Shown: piece after piece, positions 8,889 to 17,055 of the stretch
Numbering within the stretch: position 1 is the first letter of the stretch
Layout: every line of letters begins with the position of its first letter
Origin: JAHBXL01 sp964409775
GTDB taxonomy: Bacteria; Planctomycetota; Phycisphaerae; Phycisphaerales; UBA1924
Assembly: GCA_964409775.1 (NCBI GenBank)
Contig: CAYPEI010000006.1
Coordinates: 1 to 64,000 of the forward strand
Reading direction: 5' to 3'
DNA length: 64,000 bases
Translations under genes and position numbers: made by a program
The notes under the pieces: model-generated
The model's input: the letters and a program-made list of their open reading frames with translations, nothing else
What the model was told of the DNA's origin: nothing
Database searches by the model: none

Positions 8889-9719
8889 GTGAAGAAGATT
8901 GTTCTTTCTGCTCTCGCTCTTGCGGCCGCTGCCGGCGCTGCGAACGCCCAGGCCATTCAGTACCAGATCGTCGAGCGCTTCAACGACACCGTCGTTGACG
9001 TCGCCGATGCGGCCCCGACCGGAGCCCCCGGCACCGCCGGCAACGCCGCTGACAAGACCCTGTGGTTCGTCGTTCTCGCCCGGGCGACCGGCCTGAACGC
9101 CCCGACCCCCGAGACCCTTACGGGCATCGGCGGCTTCGCCGGCGCGATCAACATGACCTCGAACGTTGCGGGTGGCCAGAACGGCGGCTCGTACAAGGCT
9201 GCCGGCATCGGCGGCACCGGTGGCAACCCCACCAACAACTCCCCGGCGAACTTCTACCCCGCCGGCACGAGCAACCCCGGCCTCGGCTCGGGCGCGGCTC
9301 TGTACTACCCCTTCCGGGTCGTTGCTGACCTCGGAACCGGTGGCAACGGCACCCGCCTGACGGCGAACTCCCCGAACCTCGTTGACATCGCCGGCGCAGC
9401 CGGTGGCGCGGCGGGCTCGGCGGTCACCCAGATCACCGACGGCCTCGTGCCGAACACCGCTTGGGGTGTGAACACGTGGGTCCCCGTCTACACCTTCCAG
9501 TACGACGTGACGGACTTCACCGCCCGCACGATCACCTTCTCGACGAACTTCGTCGGCTCCACCTACTTCACCTCCGCTGACTCCTCGGGCGTTCCGAACG
9601 CGATCGTGTTCGGCCAGGAGTCCCAGGGTTCGTACACCGTCCAGATCACCCCGGCCCCCGGCGCTGCGGCGCTCCTCGGCCTCGGTGGCTTGGTCGCGGC
9701 CCGTCGCCGTCGCGCCTAA
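8889..9719 (+). CDS. Secreted protein with PEP-CTERM-like tail, paralog 1
   Basis: 276 residues from a GTG with a strong Shine-Dalgarno. Signal peptide residues 1-21 (KKIVLSALALAAAAGAANAQA). The body is beta-rich and Gly/Asn/Thr-rich. The C-terminus is PGAAALLGLGGLVAARRRRA: a Pro-Gly turn, a hydrophobic helix and an Arg cluster, as in PEP-CTERM sorting signals processed by exosortase-type systems. Codon use is strongly biased to C-ending codons (AAC, ACC, GGC), and promoter, leader and terminator are all strong, so it is probably abundant. The next gene is a paralog. Function unknown; a surface or matrix protein is the likeliest role. Confidence 0.8.
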   Translation: MKKIVLSALALAAAAGAANAQAIQYQIVERFNDTVVDVADAAPTGAPGTAGNAADKTLWFVVLARATGLNAPTPETLTGIGGFAGAINMTSNVAGGQNGGSYKAAGIGGTGGNPTNNSPANFYPAGTSNPGLGSGAALYYPFRVVADLGTGGNGTRLTANSPNLVDIAGAAGGAAGSAVTQITDGLVPNTAWGVNTWVPVYTFQYDVTDFTARTITFSTNFVGSTYFTSADSSGVPNAIVFGQESQGSYTVQITPAPGAAALLGLGGLVAARRRRA

Positions 9720-9754
9720 TCGGCCTTCGACTTCGGTAGCAGTTTGAATCTCGC

Positions 9755-9792
9755 AGGAGCCTCGGGTGTCCCCCGGGGCTCCTGTTGTTTTT
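9755..9792 (+). terminator. Rho-independent terminator of paralog 1
   Basis: Stem AGGAGCCTCGGG (9755-9766) and CCCGGGGCTCCT, 12 pairs with one G-T wobble, short loop, followed by GTTGTTTTT. It lies 36 bases after the stop and separates the two paralogs into different transcripts. Confidence 0.85.
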
Positions 9793-9860
9793 GATCCGGG
9801 CCTGCATCTCCTCCGAGCGTGCTCGACTCGCGATTGCCTGTTGTACATATCCACCGGTTC

Positions 9861-9875
9861 AGGTGATCGTCACCT
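9861..9875. promoter_or_regulatory. Perfect dyad upstream of paralog 2
   Basis: AGGTGA-TCG-TCACCT, six-base perfect arms around three bases, about 140 bases before the start of paralog 2. It could be an operator. Apart from this dyad, the terminator and the Shine-Dalgarno GGAGG at 10004-10008, the gap 9720-10015 shows only a weak -35/-10 candidate. Confidence 0.3.
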
Positions 9876-10015
9876 CGCTCCCGCTCGCGACCCAGAACAA
9901 ATGTCCTCCAAATCCGGGTTTTCGCTTGCATAGGGATCTCCCGCCCCGCTAACCTGCGTCCTCTCGCGGTATCGAAATCGGTCCACCCACACACTCTCTC
10001 TGTGGAGGCCACACG

Positions 10016-10813
10016 ATGCAGGTTTTCGCTTTCAGCGCGATTGCGCTGGCATGGTCGGCTGCGGCCGCTCAGGCCCAGTCCGTCGAGTTCCGGATCCTCG
10101 AACGCTTCAACGACACGGTCGTGCTGCCAGCAGACGCGGCTCCGACAGCGAACTCCGTGACTGTTGGCGATGCCAACGACCGGACTCTGTGGTTCGTCGT
10201 TCAGGCTCGCGTCAGCGGTCTGAACCCCGACGCCTTCAACGGCCTTGGCGGCTACGCCGGAACCATCCAGATGACCGCCGGAGCGGGCAACGGCTCGTTC
10301 AAGGCATCCGGAACGGGCGGCCAGGGCGGGAGCCCGACGAACTCCTCGCCGGTGAGTTTCTTCCCGGCAGGAACTGTCGACAACGGCTTCGGCACCGCCG
10401 GCGTCGCGCATTATGCCCCTTTCCGGCTCATCGCGGCCCTCGGCGCGGGCGGGAACGGCTCACGCCTCACGGCAACCTCCGGCAGCCTGATCCAGACCTT
10501 CGGCGCGACCGGTGGCGATGCGCTGCAGCGACTCGCCGACGGCGAGGTGACTGCCGCGGCATGGGGCGTCGGCGAATGGATCAACGTCTATTCGTTCCAG
10601 TTTGACGTGCTGACGTTCAACGCGCCGTCGCTGGTGTTTGCGACCAACTTCAACGCGACGTACTTCAACGCCCGCTCACCACAGGGCGTGCCCAACTCGA
10701 TCGACTTCCCGAGCCAGTCTCAGGGCACGTACACCGTACTCCTGCCGGGACCGGCCGCGGCGGGTGTTCTCGGGCTCTTCGGCCTGGTCGCGTCGATCCG
10801 CCGGCGGGCCTGA
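10016..10813 (+). CDS. Secreted protein with PEP-CTERM-like tail, paralog 2
   Basis: 265 residues; ATG preceded by GGAGG seven bases upstream. The signal peptide ends at AAAQAQS. It aligns along its whole length with the preceding protein: both share ERFNDTVV, TLWFVV.AR, SPTN/NPTNNSP, YAPFR/YYPFR, and a tail of the form PG.AA..LGL.GLVA..RRRA. So this is a tandem duplicate with considerable divergence. The tail again suggests PEP-CTERM-type processing at the cell surface. Function unknown. It ends 16 bases from a convergent gene. Confidence 0.78.
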   Translation: MQVFAFSAIALAWSAAAAQAQSVEFRILERFNDTVVLPADAAPTANSVTVGDANDRTLWFVVQARVSGLNPDAFNGLGGYAGTIQMTAGAGNGSFKASGTGGQGGSPTNSSPVSFFPAGTVDNGFGTAGVAHYAPFRLIAALGAGGNGSRLTATSGSLIQTFGATGGDALQRLADGEVTAAAWGVGEWINVYSFQFDVLTFNAPSLVFATNFNATYFNARSPQGVPNSIDFPSQSQGTYTVLLPGPAAAGVLGLFGLVASIRRRA

Positions 10814-10829
10814 GGCGGGCCGCCCGGGC

Positions 10830-11579
10830 TCAGCGACCCTCGAACCGGACCGAGTTCCGAAGGGTGCCGAACCCCGCGCCTTTCGCCCCGGCGATCTCCA
10901 CCTCCACCACGTCGCCGTGCTGGAGCCACTGGGGCGGCGTGCGGGCCATGCCGACGCCGCCGGGGGTGCCGGTGAGGATGACGGTCCCTGGGAGCAGCGT
11001 CAGCCCTCTGGAGAGTTCGCTGATGAGCGTGGCCACCGGGAAGAGCATGTCGCTGGTCGGGGCTTCCTGCATGACCTTGCCGTTGACGCGGGTGGTCAGT
11101 CGCAGGGCCTGCGGATCGGAAACATCCGCCGCGGCGACGACGTTCGGCCCCAGCGGGCAGAACGTGTCGAAACTCTTTCCCCGCCAGAACTGACCGCCGG
11201 ACCCCTGCTTCTGCCACCACCGGGCCGAGACATCGTTCGCGCAGCAGTATCCAAGGACGTGCTGCAGGGCCCTTTCCCGCGGCACATCGCGGGCGGCTGT
11301 CCCGATGATCACCGCCAGTTCACCTTCAAAGTCCGCCTGCCCCCCCCCGCCGCCCCCCTTGGCCGGGTCCTGGCAGGCCTTGGGGACGACGATGTCATCC
11401 CCGGAGAGCACCGCCGCGGCGGGGTTCTTGGTGAAAACGAGAATGCTCTCGGGCGCGGCGAGGCCCTGCTCCTTGGCGTGCTCGGCGTAGTTGCGGCCGA
11501 TGCCGAGAATGGTGTGAAAGGGGATGACGGCCGCGTCGGTGCGGACGCCGACGCCGAGGGAGGTGCGGATGAGGTTCAT
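10830..11579 (-). CDS. Fumarylacetoacetate hydrolase (FAH) family protein
   Basis: 249 residues. The FAH fold is recognised by GIGRNYAEHAKE near residue 27, the metal-site region FEGELAVIIG (about 84-93, Glu ligands), GYCCANDVSAR, the conserved KSFDTFCPLGP, and LLPGTVILTGTPGGVG near the C-terminus. Relatives hydrolyse or isomerise 2-oxo acid enols (FAH, 2-hydroxyhepta-2,4-diene-1,7-dioate isomerase, oxaloacetate decarboxylase/acylpyruvase). The exact substrate cannot be read from sequence. A Gly-rich insert (KGGGGGGQ) sits just before the metal-site strand. It is on the minus strand after the 526-residue gene. Confidence 0.85.
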   Translation of the reverse strand: MNLIRTSLGVGVRTDAAVIPFHTILGIGRNYAEHAKEQGLAAPESILVFTKNPAAAVLSGDDIVVPKACQDPAKGGGGGGQADFEGELAVIIGTAARDVPRERALQHVLGYCCANDVSARWWQKQGSGGQFWRGKSFDTFCPLGPNVVAAADVSDPQALRLTTRVNGKVMQEAPTSDMLFPVATLISELSRGLTLLPGTVILTGTPGGVGMARTPPQWLQHGDVVEVEIAGAKGAGFGTLRNSVRFEGR

Positions 11580-11626
11580 TGCCGCAGTGTAGTGATCGCC
11601 GCCGGGCTCGGAACCTGACCAATGCC

Positions 11627-13207
11627 TCAGTTCTTTCCGCCCGGTGCGATGTCTACCTGTTGCCGTTGCGCCTCGCCGGATGCTGACGGCGCCGGGTCCT
11701 CCGATTTGGGCTTGGGCTGCGGCCGCGGCTGGTTGTAGACGAAGTCGAGTCCACCGGTGGCGAGGAACGGCGTGACCGGCGGTGAGCCGCCCTGCGCGGT
11801 GGCCATGTTCCCGCCGTTGTCGGCGCCGTCTGCGCCGAAGGAGTAAAGGAGATAGCCGCGGCCATGAGGGTCGGAGCCCGCGGCGAGGGGCCTATAGCCG
11901 AACGGCTTGCCGTTGGTCGCGTCGGAAGGGATGTCGGGGAGGATGGCGGGTGCGAGTTCGGCGAGCGTCGCCGGGTAGGCGCCGTGCTCGGCGCGGTGGA
12001 TCTCGAGGGCGAGCATCAGGCGAGTCACGGAGAGTTCGGAGGCGACCTGGTCGTTGGACTCGAGCGCCTTGCCGACGGCGGGGACCATGAGCGCCAGGAG
12101 CGGGAAGCGCTCCAGGCCGACTGTGGGGTCGGAGCCGGTGAGGCCGGCACGCTCCCCGCGGGTCATACCGGCGAGTTTCACGAAGTGGTCGAAGATGGCG
12201 TTGGCGCGGGCCTCGGTCTCGGCGCGGCCGGGTTGGAGGAGGCCCAGGACGTTGAACGCGCGGCTGCCGCCCATGTTGCTGCCGGGGCCGCCGATGGGCG
12301 AACCGAGTTCCTGGCTCAGGCCCGCCGCGGCGGAGGGAAGGAAGCGACCGTTGCCGTTTCCGGTGTCGCTATAGGTGCGCTGGATCATGTCGAGCGTTGA
12401 GAATCGCTCACCGTCAAATGCGCCGGCGGCGGAGGGGAGACTCTGACGATCCATCGCGGCAAGGAAGTCGCGGGCGGCCTGCTGGGTGAGGGGCTTTGCC
12501 ACGATCTCCCTGCGGAGTTCGCCGCAGGCGGTGGAGTTGATGGCGATGGCGACAAGGTTGTCGATGAGGGTCGTCTGGGCGCCGATGAGCCGAGCGCTGG
12601 CGAGCATTTCCTGAAAAGCAGCGAGGCGCTGGGCATCGTCGCCGGCATCGGCCGCGAGTTTCATGCGGCCGGCGTTCATTCGGGCGAGTTGGCGGGAGTG
12701 GCCGAGTTCGGGGAGGAGCGTGAGGACGAGGGGCCCGGTCGGGGGGTAGGGGCGCGCGGCGTAGGGAATCGGCGGGAGCCTTGCGAGGTCATCGAATCCG
12801 CCGGCCTTCTTGAACTCCTCGAGCCATTCGCGGCAGATGGCGATGGCCTGATCGCCGGTGAAGCCGCCGACGGGCTCGGCGTTTGGAGTGGTCAGAAAGG
12901 TAAAGTCAAACGCGGCGAGCGGGGTATCGGGGTGATTCGCGGAGACCGCCAGACGTGCGGCCTCGAGTTTGCCGGCGATGTCGCTGATGAGGCCCCAGTT
13001 GTCCGGGACATCGGCGGGCATGGATTGACGCTGACGTGCGAGGGAGTTGGCCTTCTTGCCGAAGTCGACAGTGACTTTCGGATTCGCGAAGATGACGGAG
13101 GCGAGGAACGCCGCGGCGAGCACAAGGAGGAGTAGAAGGGCGATGAAGGTGATCTTGAGGGGGGTGAGCCAGGGCTTGGCGGGCTTGGCGCCGGAGAGGT
13201 CGTGCAT
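11627..13207 (-). CDS. Membrane-anchored protein of unknown function
   Basis: 526 residues. ATG with GGAG five bases upstream. A short cytoplasmic N-terminus is followed by one strongly hydrophobic helix (residues 18-41, TFIALLLLLVLAAAFLASVIF) and a long helical extracytoplasmic domain. Near residues 400-420 is ALEIHRAEHGAYPATLAEL, a motif seen in many planctomycete proteins and resembling the region after the pseudopilin helix. The C-terminal 40 residues are Pro/Lys/Gln-rich. I recognise no enzyme motif. It lies 86 bases after oppF and may be read with the opp operon. Confidence 0.55.
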   Translation of the reverse strand: MHDLSGAKPAKPWLTPLKITFIALLLLLVLAAAFLASVIFANPKVTVDFGKKANSLARQRQSMPADVPDNWGLISDIAGKLEAARLAVSANHPDTPLAAFDFTFLTTPNAEPVGGFTGDQAIAICREWLEEFKKAGGFDDLARLPPIPYAARPYPPTGPLVLTLLPELGHSRQLARMNAGRMKLAADAGDDAQRLAAFQEMLASARLIGAQTTLIDNLVAIAINSTACGELRREIVAKPLTQQAARDFLAAMDRQSLPSAAGAFDGERFSTLDMIQRTYSDTGNGNGRFLPSAAAGLSQELGSPIGGPGSNMGGSRAFNVLGLLQPGRAETEARANAIFDHFVKLAGMTRGERAGLTGSDPTVGLERFPLLALMVPAVGKALESNDQVASELSVTRLMLALEIHRAEHGAYPATLAELAPAILPDIPSDATNGKPFGYRPLAAGSDPHGRGYLLYSFGADGADNGGNMATAQGGSPPVTPFLATGGLDFVYNQPRPQPKPKSEDPAPSASGEAQRQQVDIAPGGKN

Positions 13208-13251
13208 GGCTGCTCCGATCGGGAGAGGAGAGGCAGGATCTTGGAGGAGAC

Positions 13252-13268
13252 TCGCGGCTGCGCCGCGA
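13252..13268 (-). other. Intercistronic hairpin after oppF
   Basis: TCGCGGC-TGC-GCCGCGA, seven perfect pairs with a three-base loop, 26 bases past the oppF stop. No U-run follows on the minus strand, so it looks like a processing or stabilising hairpin rather than a terminator. Confidence 0.35.
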
Positions 13269-13293
13269 ACGCGTTCCCAGAGGGTCGGGCTGC

Positions 13294-14340
13294 CTATCGG
13301 GGGGGCTGGTTGTCCACAGCCCAGCAGGCCACCTGCTGCCGCTCGCCGCGGCGCTCGAGCACCGGGCGCTCGGCGCGGCAGCGGTCCATGACCAATGGGC
13401 AGCGGCCGGCAAACGCGCAGCCCTTGGGCGGGTCGAAGGGGCTGGGGACATCGCCCTGCAGGATCGTGAGCGGGCGTGAAGCACGCTGGTCGGGGTCATC
13501 GATCGGGTTCGCGCCCAGCAGGGCGCGGGTGTAGGGATGCTTCGCCTGCGCGTGCAGATCATCGCACGGGAGCGACTCGACGATGTGGCCGAGGTACATC
13601 ACCAGCACCCGGTCGCAGAAGTGCTCGATGACCTTCAGGTCGTGGCTGATGAAGAGAATCGTGAGGCCGAACTCGCGTTTCAGGTCCATCATCAGGTTGA
13701 GGACCTGGGCCTGGATGGAGACGTCGAGCGCGGAGACAGGCTCATCGGCGACCAGGAACTCGGGCTTCAGGGCGAGGGCGCGGGCGATTCCGAGGCGCTG
13801 GCGCTGGCCGCCGGAGAACTCGTGCGGGAACTTGTCCTTGGAGTCCTTGCGGAGGCCCACGGTGGTGATCAGTTGGTCGATGTACGACTCGGTCTGCTCG
13901 CGCGGCACCACGCTATGGAAGTCAATCGCCTCGCGCAGGAGCCGGCGCACCGTGAGACGCGGGTTCAGCGAGGAGTAGGGATCCTGGAAGATGATCTGCA
14001 TGCGCCGCCGGAAGGGCATGAGTTCTGCGTGGGAGAGTCGGGTGATGTCGGTGCCGTCGAAGACGATGGAGCCCGAGGTCGGCTCGCTCAGGCGGATGAC
14101 GGCCCTTCCGAGCGTCGATTTGCCGCAGCCGGATTCGCCGACGATGCCAACGATCTCGCCCTTGTTGACGGAGAACGAAACACCGTTGACGGCATGGACA
14201 TTGCCGACGACGCGGTTGAGGACTCCGCCGCGGACGGGGAAGTGCTTCACGAGGTCCCGGACGGACAAGAGCGGCGCTGCGAACCTGTCGCCTGCTGGCG
14301 AGGCGGGCCGCGGCGCTGTAGCGTGCGCTGTCAGACTCAT
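13294..14340 (-). CDS. oppF: Oligopeptide ABC transporter ATPase (OppF-like)
   Basis: 348 residues from the ATG that overlaps the oppD stop (ATGA); longer upstream starts are unnecessary. Walker A GESGCGKST near residue 72, signature FSGGQRQRLGIARALAL, Walker B EFLVADEPVSALD, H-loop ISHDL. The C-terminal oligopeptide-transporter domain has the Cys-rich PFDPPKGCAFAGRCPL region. It energises peptide import as a heterodimer with OppD. Confidence 0.93.
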   Translation of the reverse strand: MSLTAHATAPRPASPAGDRFAAPLLSVRDLVKHFPVRGGVLNRVVGNVHAVNGVSFSVNKGEIVGIVGESGCGKSTLGRAVIRLSEPTSGSIVFDGTDITRLSHAELMPFRRRMQIIFQDPYSSLNPRLTVRRLLREAIDFHSVVPREQTESYIDQLITTVGLRKDSKDKFPHEFSGGQRQRLGIARALALKPEFLVADEPVSALDVSIQAQVLNLMMDLKREFGLTILFISHDLKVIEHFCDRVLVMYLGHIVESLPCDDLHAQAKHPYTRALLGANPIDDPDQRASRPLTILQGDVPSPFDPPKGCAFAGRCPLVMDRCRAERPVLERRGERQQVACWAVDNQPPR

Positions 14341-15368
14341 GGCTGCACTCCGGTCGTGGTCAGCGGGACCGGCTGGCCGAGCGGGAAGTGGCAACGCTTC
14401 AGGTGCGACTGGCCCTCACCCTCGGCGGGGAGGAGGTCGGGCTCGGCATCGCGGCACAAGGGCTGGGCACGCGAGCAGCGATCGGCGAACCGGCAACCGC
14501 TGGGAAGTTCGAACAGGCTCGGGACGATGCCCTCGATCGTGGGCAGACGCTTGCCATGCTCCTTGCGGCCGGCCTTGGGGATCGAGTCGAGCAGCGCCCG
14601 CGTGTAGGGATGCTGCGGGTCGTGGAAGATCCGGTTGACGCCGGCGACCTCGATCACCCGGCCCGCGTACATGACCGCGACGCGGTCGCAGACTTGCGCG
14701 ACGACACCGAGGTTGTGGGTGATCAGGATGATCGCGGTGTTGAGGCGCCTGCGCAGGTTCTCCATGAGCGAGAGGATCTGCGCCTGGATAGTGACGTCGA
14801 GCGCAGTAGTGGGCTCATCGGCGATGAGGACATCCGGCTCGCAGCACAACGCCATCGCGATCATGACACGCTGGCGCATGCCGCCCGAGAGTTGGTGGGG
14901 ATACTCGTCCACGCGCCGCTCGGCGTTGGGCATCTCGACAAGTTTGAGCATCTCGATCGCACGATCGCGGCGAGCGGTGCGGGACAGGTCGGTGTGGTAC
15001 TTCAGGGCCTCGTCGAGTTGCCAGCCGATCGTGAAGACAGGGTTCAGGGATGTCATGGGCTCCTGAAAGATCATGGCGATGCGGTCGCCGCGGATGCGCC
15101 GCATCGTTCGGTCGTCGGCGGTGGCGAGGTTCGTGCCCTCGAACATGATCTCCGAGCGCGGGTCGATGATGGTGGTGCGCTCGGGCAGGAGTCGCATGAT
15201 CGATTTGCTGGTGACGGTCTTGCCGCAGCCGGATTCGCCGACGATGCCGAGCGTCTCGCCGGGGAAGAGGTCGAAGGAGACGTCGTCGACGGCGGTGACG
15301 ACGCCGCGATCGGTGCGGAAGCGCGTCGTGAGGTGGCGGACAGAGAGGATGGGCGCACGCACACTCAC
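14337..15368 (-). CDS. oppD: Oligopeptide ABC transporter ATPase (OppD-like)
   Basis: 343 residues, starting at a GTG that overlaps the stop of the 136-residue protein (GTGA). Walker A GESGCGKTVT, Q-loop FQEPMTSLNPVF, signature LSGGMRQRVMIAMAL, Walker B DVLIADEPTTALD, H-loop ITHNL, and the Opp/Dpp C-terminal domain with CRFADRCSRAQPLC. Partner of OppF. Confidence 0.94.
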   Translation of the reverse strand: MSVRAPILSVRHLTTRFRTDRGVVTAVDDVSFDLFPGETLGIVGESGCGKTVTSKSIMRLLPERTTIIDPRSEIMFEGTNLATADDRTMRRIRGDRIAMIFQEPMTSLNPVFTIGWQLDEALKYHTDLSRTARRDRAIEMLKLVEMPNAERRVDEYPHQLSGGMRQRVMIAMALCCEPDVLIADEPTTALDVTIQAQILSLMENLRRRLNTAIILITHNLGVVAQVCDRVAVMYAGRVIEVAGVNRIFHDPQHPYTRALLDSIPKAGRKEHGKRLPTIEGIVPSLFELPSGCRFADRCSRAQPLCRDAEPDLLPAEGEGQSHLKRCHFPLGQPVPLTTTGVQP

Positions 15369-15775
15369 TGCGAGTCGTCTCCATCGTCGATCGTCATCCA
15401 GATCATGGTCACATCTTCACCTTGTCCTGGGGCGACGATCGCCTGAAAGTACGTGGCGCCATCGTCGGGTGAGAATGAGAAGAAGGCACCGGGCACATCA
15501 CCGGTGACTTCCGAGTGCACCGTTCCGAGGTAGCACGAAGTGAACACGATCTCGATGTCCTCCAACCCATAGAGCGCCTCGGCAGCGGCGATCACATCGG
15601 CGAAGCAGCCGAACATCGACGCGTCGTCCCCCTTGCTCATCGGCAGGGCTTCGAAGTTGGGATCGTCGCCGTCGTCCATCTCGATCACCATCGTCTGGCC
15701 CAGCGGCGGGGCCAACTCCACCATGGCGCGACGGAGTGGTTGAGGGTCCTTCTTGCTCTTGTCTGACTTTGCCAT
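15365..15775 (-). CDS. Unknown acidic 136-residue protein inside the opp operon
   Basis: The Lys-rich N-terminus (KSDKSKKD) is followed by an acidic, beta-rich body with no signal peptide or membrane helix, so it is predicted cytoplasmic. Notable segments are VIEMDDGDDPNF, DVIAAAEALYGLEDIEIVF, and the acidic end TIDDGDDSQ. It begins two bases after the oppC stop and its TGA overlaps the oppD GTG, so it is fully built into the operon. I do not recognise a family. A role as a regulator or accessory of the transporter is only inferred from position. Confidence 0.75.
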   Translation of the reverse strand: MAKSDKSKKDPQPLRRAMVELAPPLGQTMVIEMDDGDDPNFEALPMSKGDDASMFGCFADVIAAAEALYGLEDIEIVFTSCYLGTVHSEVTGDVPGAFFSFSPDDGATYFQAIVAPGQGEDVTMIWMTIDDGDDSQ

Positions 15776-15777
15776 GA

Positions 15778-17055
15778 TTACCCCACATGCTTGGGATCGA
15801 ACGCATCCTGCAGCGCATCCGACACGATGTTGAACGCCAGCACCAGGACGAACATGAACGCGGTGGCCGCGCCGATCTGCCAGAAGATGCCGTTGATGAC
15901 CTCCTGCGTGGACTCCTGGATCATGCGGCCCCAGGACGGCCCGACCTTGACGCCCAGCCCGAGGAAGGAGAGCACGACCTCGAACTTGATCGCCGCGATG
16001 AACAGCAGCGAGAAGTTGATGAACATCAGGTGCACGGTGTTGGGGATGACGTGCCTGAGCAGGATGTAGAAGCGGCCGAAACCGATGGCGGTCGCCGCCT
16101 GAACATACTCGAGTTCCTTAAGTTTGAGCGTCTCGCCGCGGATGACGCGGCAGGGGCCGATCCAGAACTCCATGCACATGGCGGCATACACGGGGACCAG
16201 GGCGAGCCACGGGTTGGAGATCTTGTCGAACGCGCTCCCGGTGAAGGCGTACACCAGCACGGCCAGCAGAATCAGTTCGGGCATGCTCGACAGCGTGGAG
16301 TAGAGCCAGACCACGGCGTGATCGACCCAGCCGCCAAAGTACGCGGCGGCGGCGCCGAGGAGAGTGCCGACCAGGACGGAAATGACGGCGACAACAATGC
16401 CGACCTGCAGCGCGACTTTGATGGAAAAGATCACACGGAGAAAGTTGCTGCGTCCCTGACGATCGGTGCCGAATGAATGCAGCATGGACTGCTTGAGGGC
16501 CTGCCACCCGGAGAGCGGTGCGAACATCTGACCCACCGTGCGCTCCAGGGTTCCGATGGCGGCCGGCACATCGATCGCCTCGACGCCGGGCTTGGCGTCG
16601 CCGGACGCGGAGGGGACGGGGTGATTCAGATCGTCGAACTCCGAAAGCCGTGCGTAGATCTCCTCGGCCTGCTCGATGAGGGCGCCGAGGCGGTCGAGTT
16701 CGGCTTCATTCTCCGCCGCACCGGGCAGGATCCGCAACTGGCCGTAGTGGATCTCCGACAGTCCTTCACCGTTGTTGACGGCGCGCTTGATCTCGCGGGT
16801 GATAATGCGCATCGCCTCGACGCGGCGCTCGTTGGTGACCGGAATACCGAATCCGTTGATCGGCGTGGGCCAGACCGGCTGCTCGACTTCGGTGTAAGAG
16901 ATTCCGAGACGACCGGGGAAGACGTCGCCGAGGGCGACCCACCCACCCACGAGCGCGTAGAGCACAATGAGGGCCAGCGCGCCCACGGCGAGGCGGTTGC
17001 GGGCGAACTTCCGCACGCCGCGTCCGGCGCTGATTCGTCGGAGGGCGGCCCTCAT
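15778..17055 (-). CDS. oppC: Oligopeptide ABC transporter permease (OppC-like) with enlarged loop
   Basis: 425 residues from the ATG overlapping the oppB stop. The first helix (about 22-42, LAVGALALIVLYALVGGWVAL) is followed by a long extracytoplasmic stretch to about residue 195. The conserved FGTDRQGRSNFLRVIFS then leads into the five-helix permease domain with the EAA loop (EYVQAATAIGFGRFYILLRHVIPN). Typical OppC proteins are about 300 residues; the extra 100 or so lie between helix 1 and the GTD motif and are rich in charged helices (REIKRAVNNGEG, LIEQAEEIYARL). Forms the translocation pore with OppB. Confidence 0.9.
   Translation of the reverse strand: MRAALRRISAGRGVRKFARNRLAVGALALIVLYALVGGWVALGDVFPGRLGISYTEVEQPVWPTPINGFGIPVTNERRVEAMRIITREIKRAVNNGEGLSEIHYGQLRILPGAAENEAELDRLGALIEQAEEIYARLSEFDDLNHPVPSASGDAKPGVEAIDVPAAIGTLERTVGQMFAPLSGWQALKQSMLHSFGTDRQGRSNFLRVIFSIKVALQVGIVVAVISVLVGTLLGAAAAYFGGWVDHAVVWLYSTLSSMPELILLAVLVYAFTGSAFDKISNPWLALVPVYAAMCMEFWIGPCRVIRGETLKLKELEYVQAATAIGFGRFYILLRHVIPNTVHLMFINFSLLFIAAIKFEVVLSFLGLGVKVGPSWGRMIQESTQEVINGIFWQIGAATAFMFVLVLAFNIVSDALQDAFDPKHVG

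Noticed and set aside
9926..9955. TTGCAT-N18-TAACCT as a promoter for paralog 2
   Set aside because: Only three of six matches in each hexamer; not better than background.
10805..10830. GC-rich dyad between paralog 2 and the FAH gene as a bidirectional terminator
   Set aside because: The best pairing has a one-base loop and no U-run on either strand.
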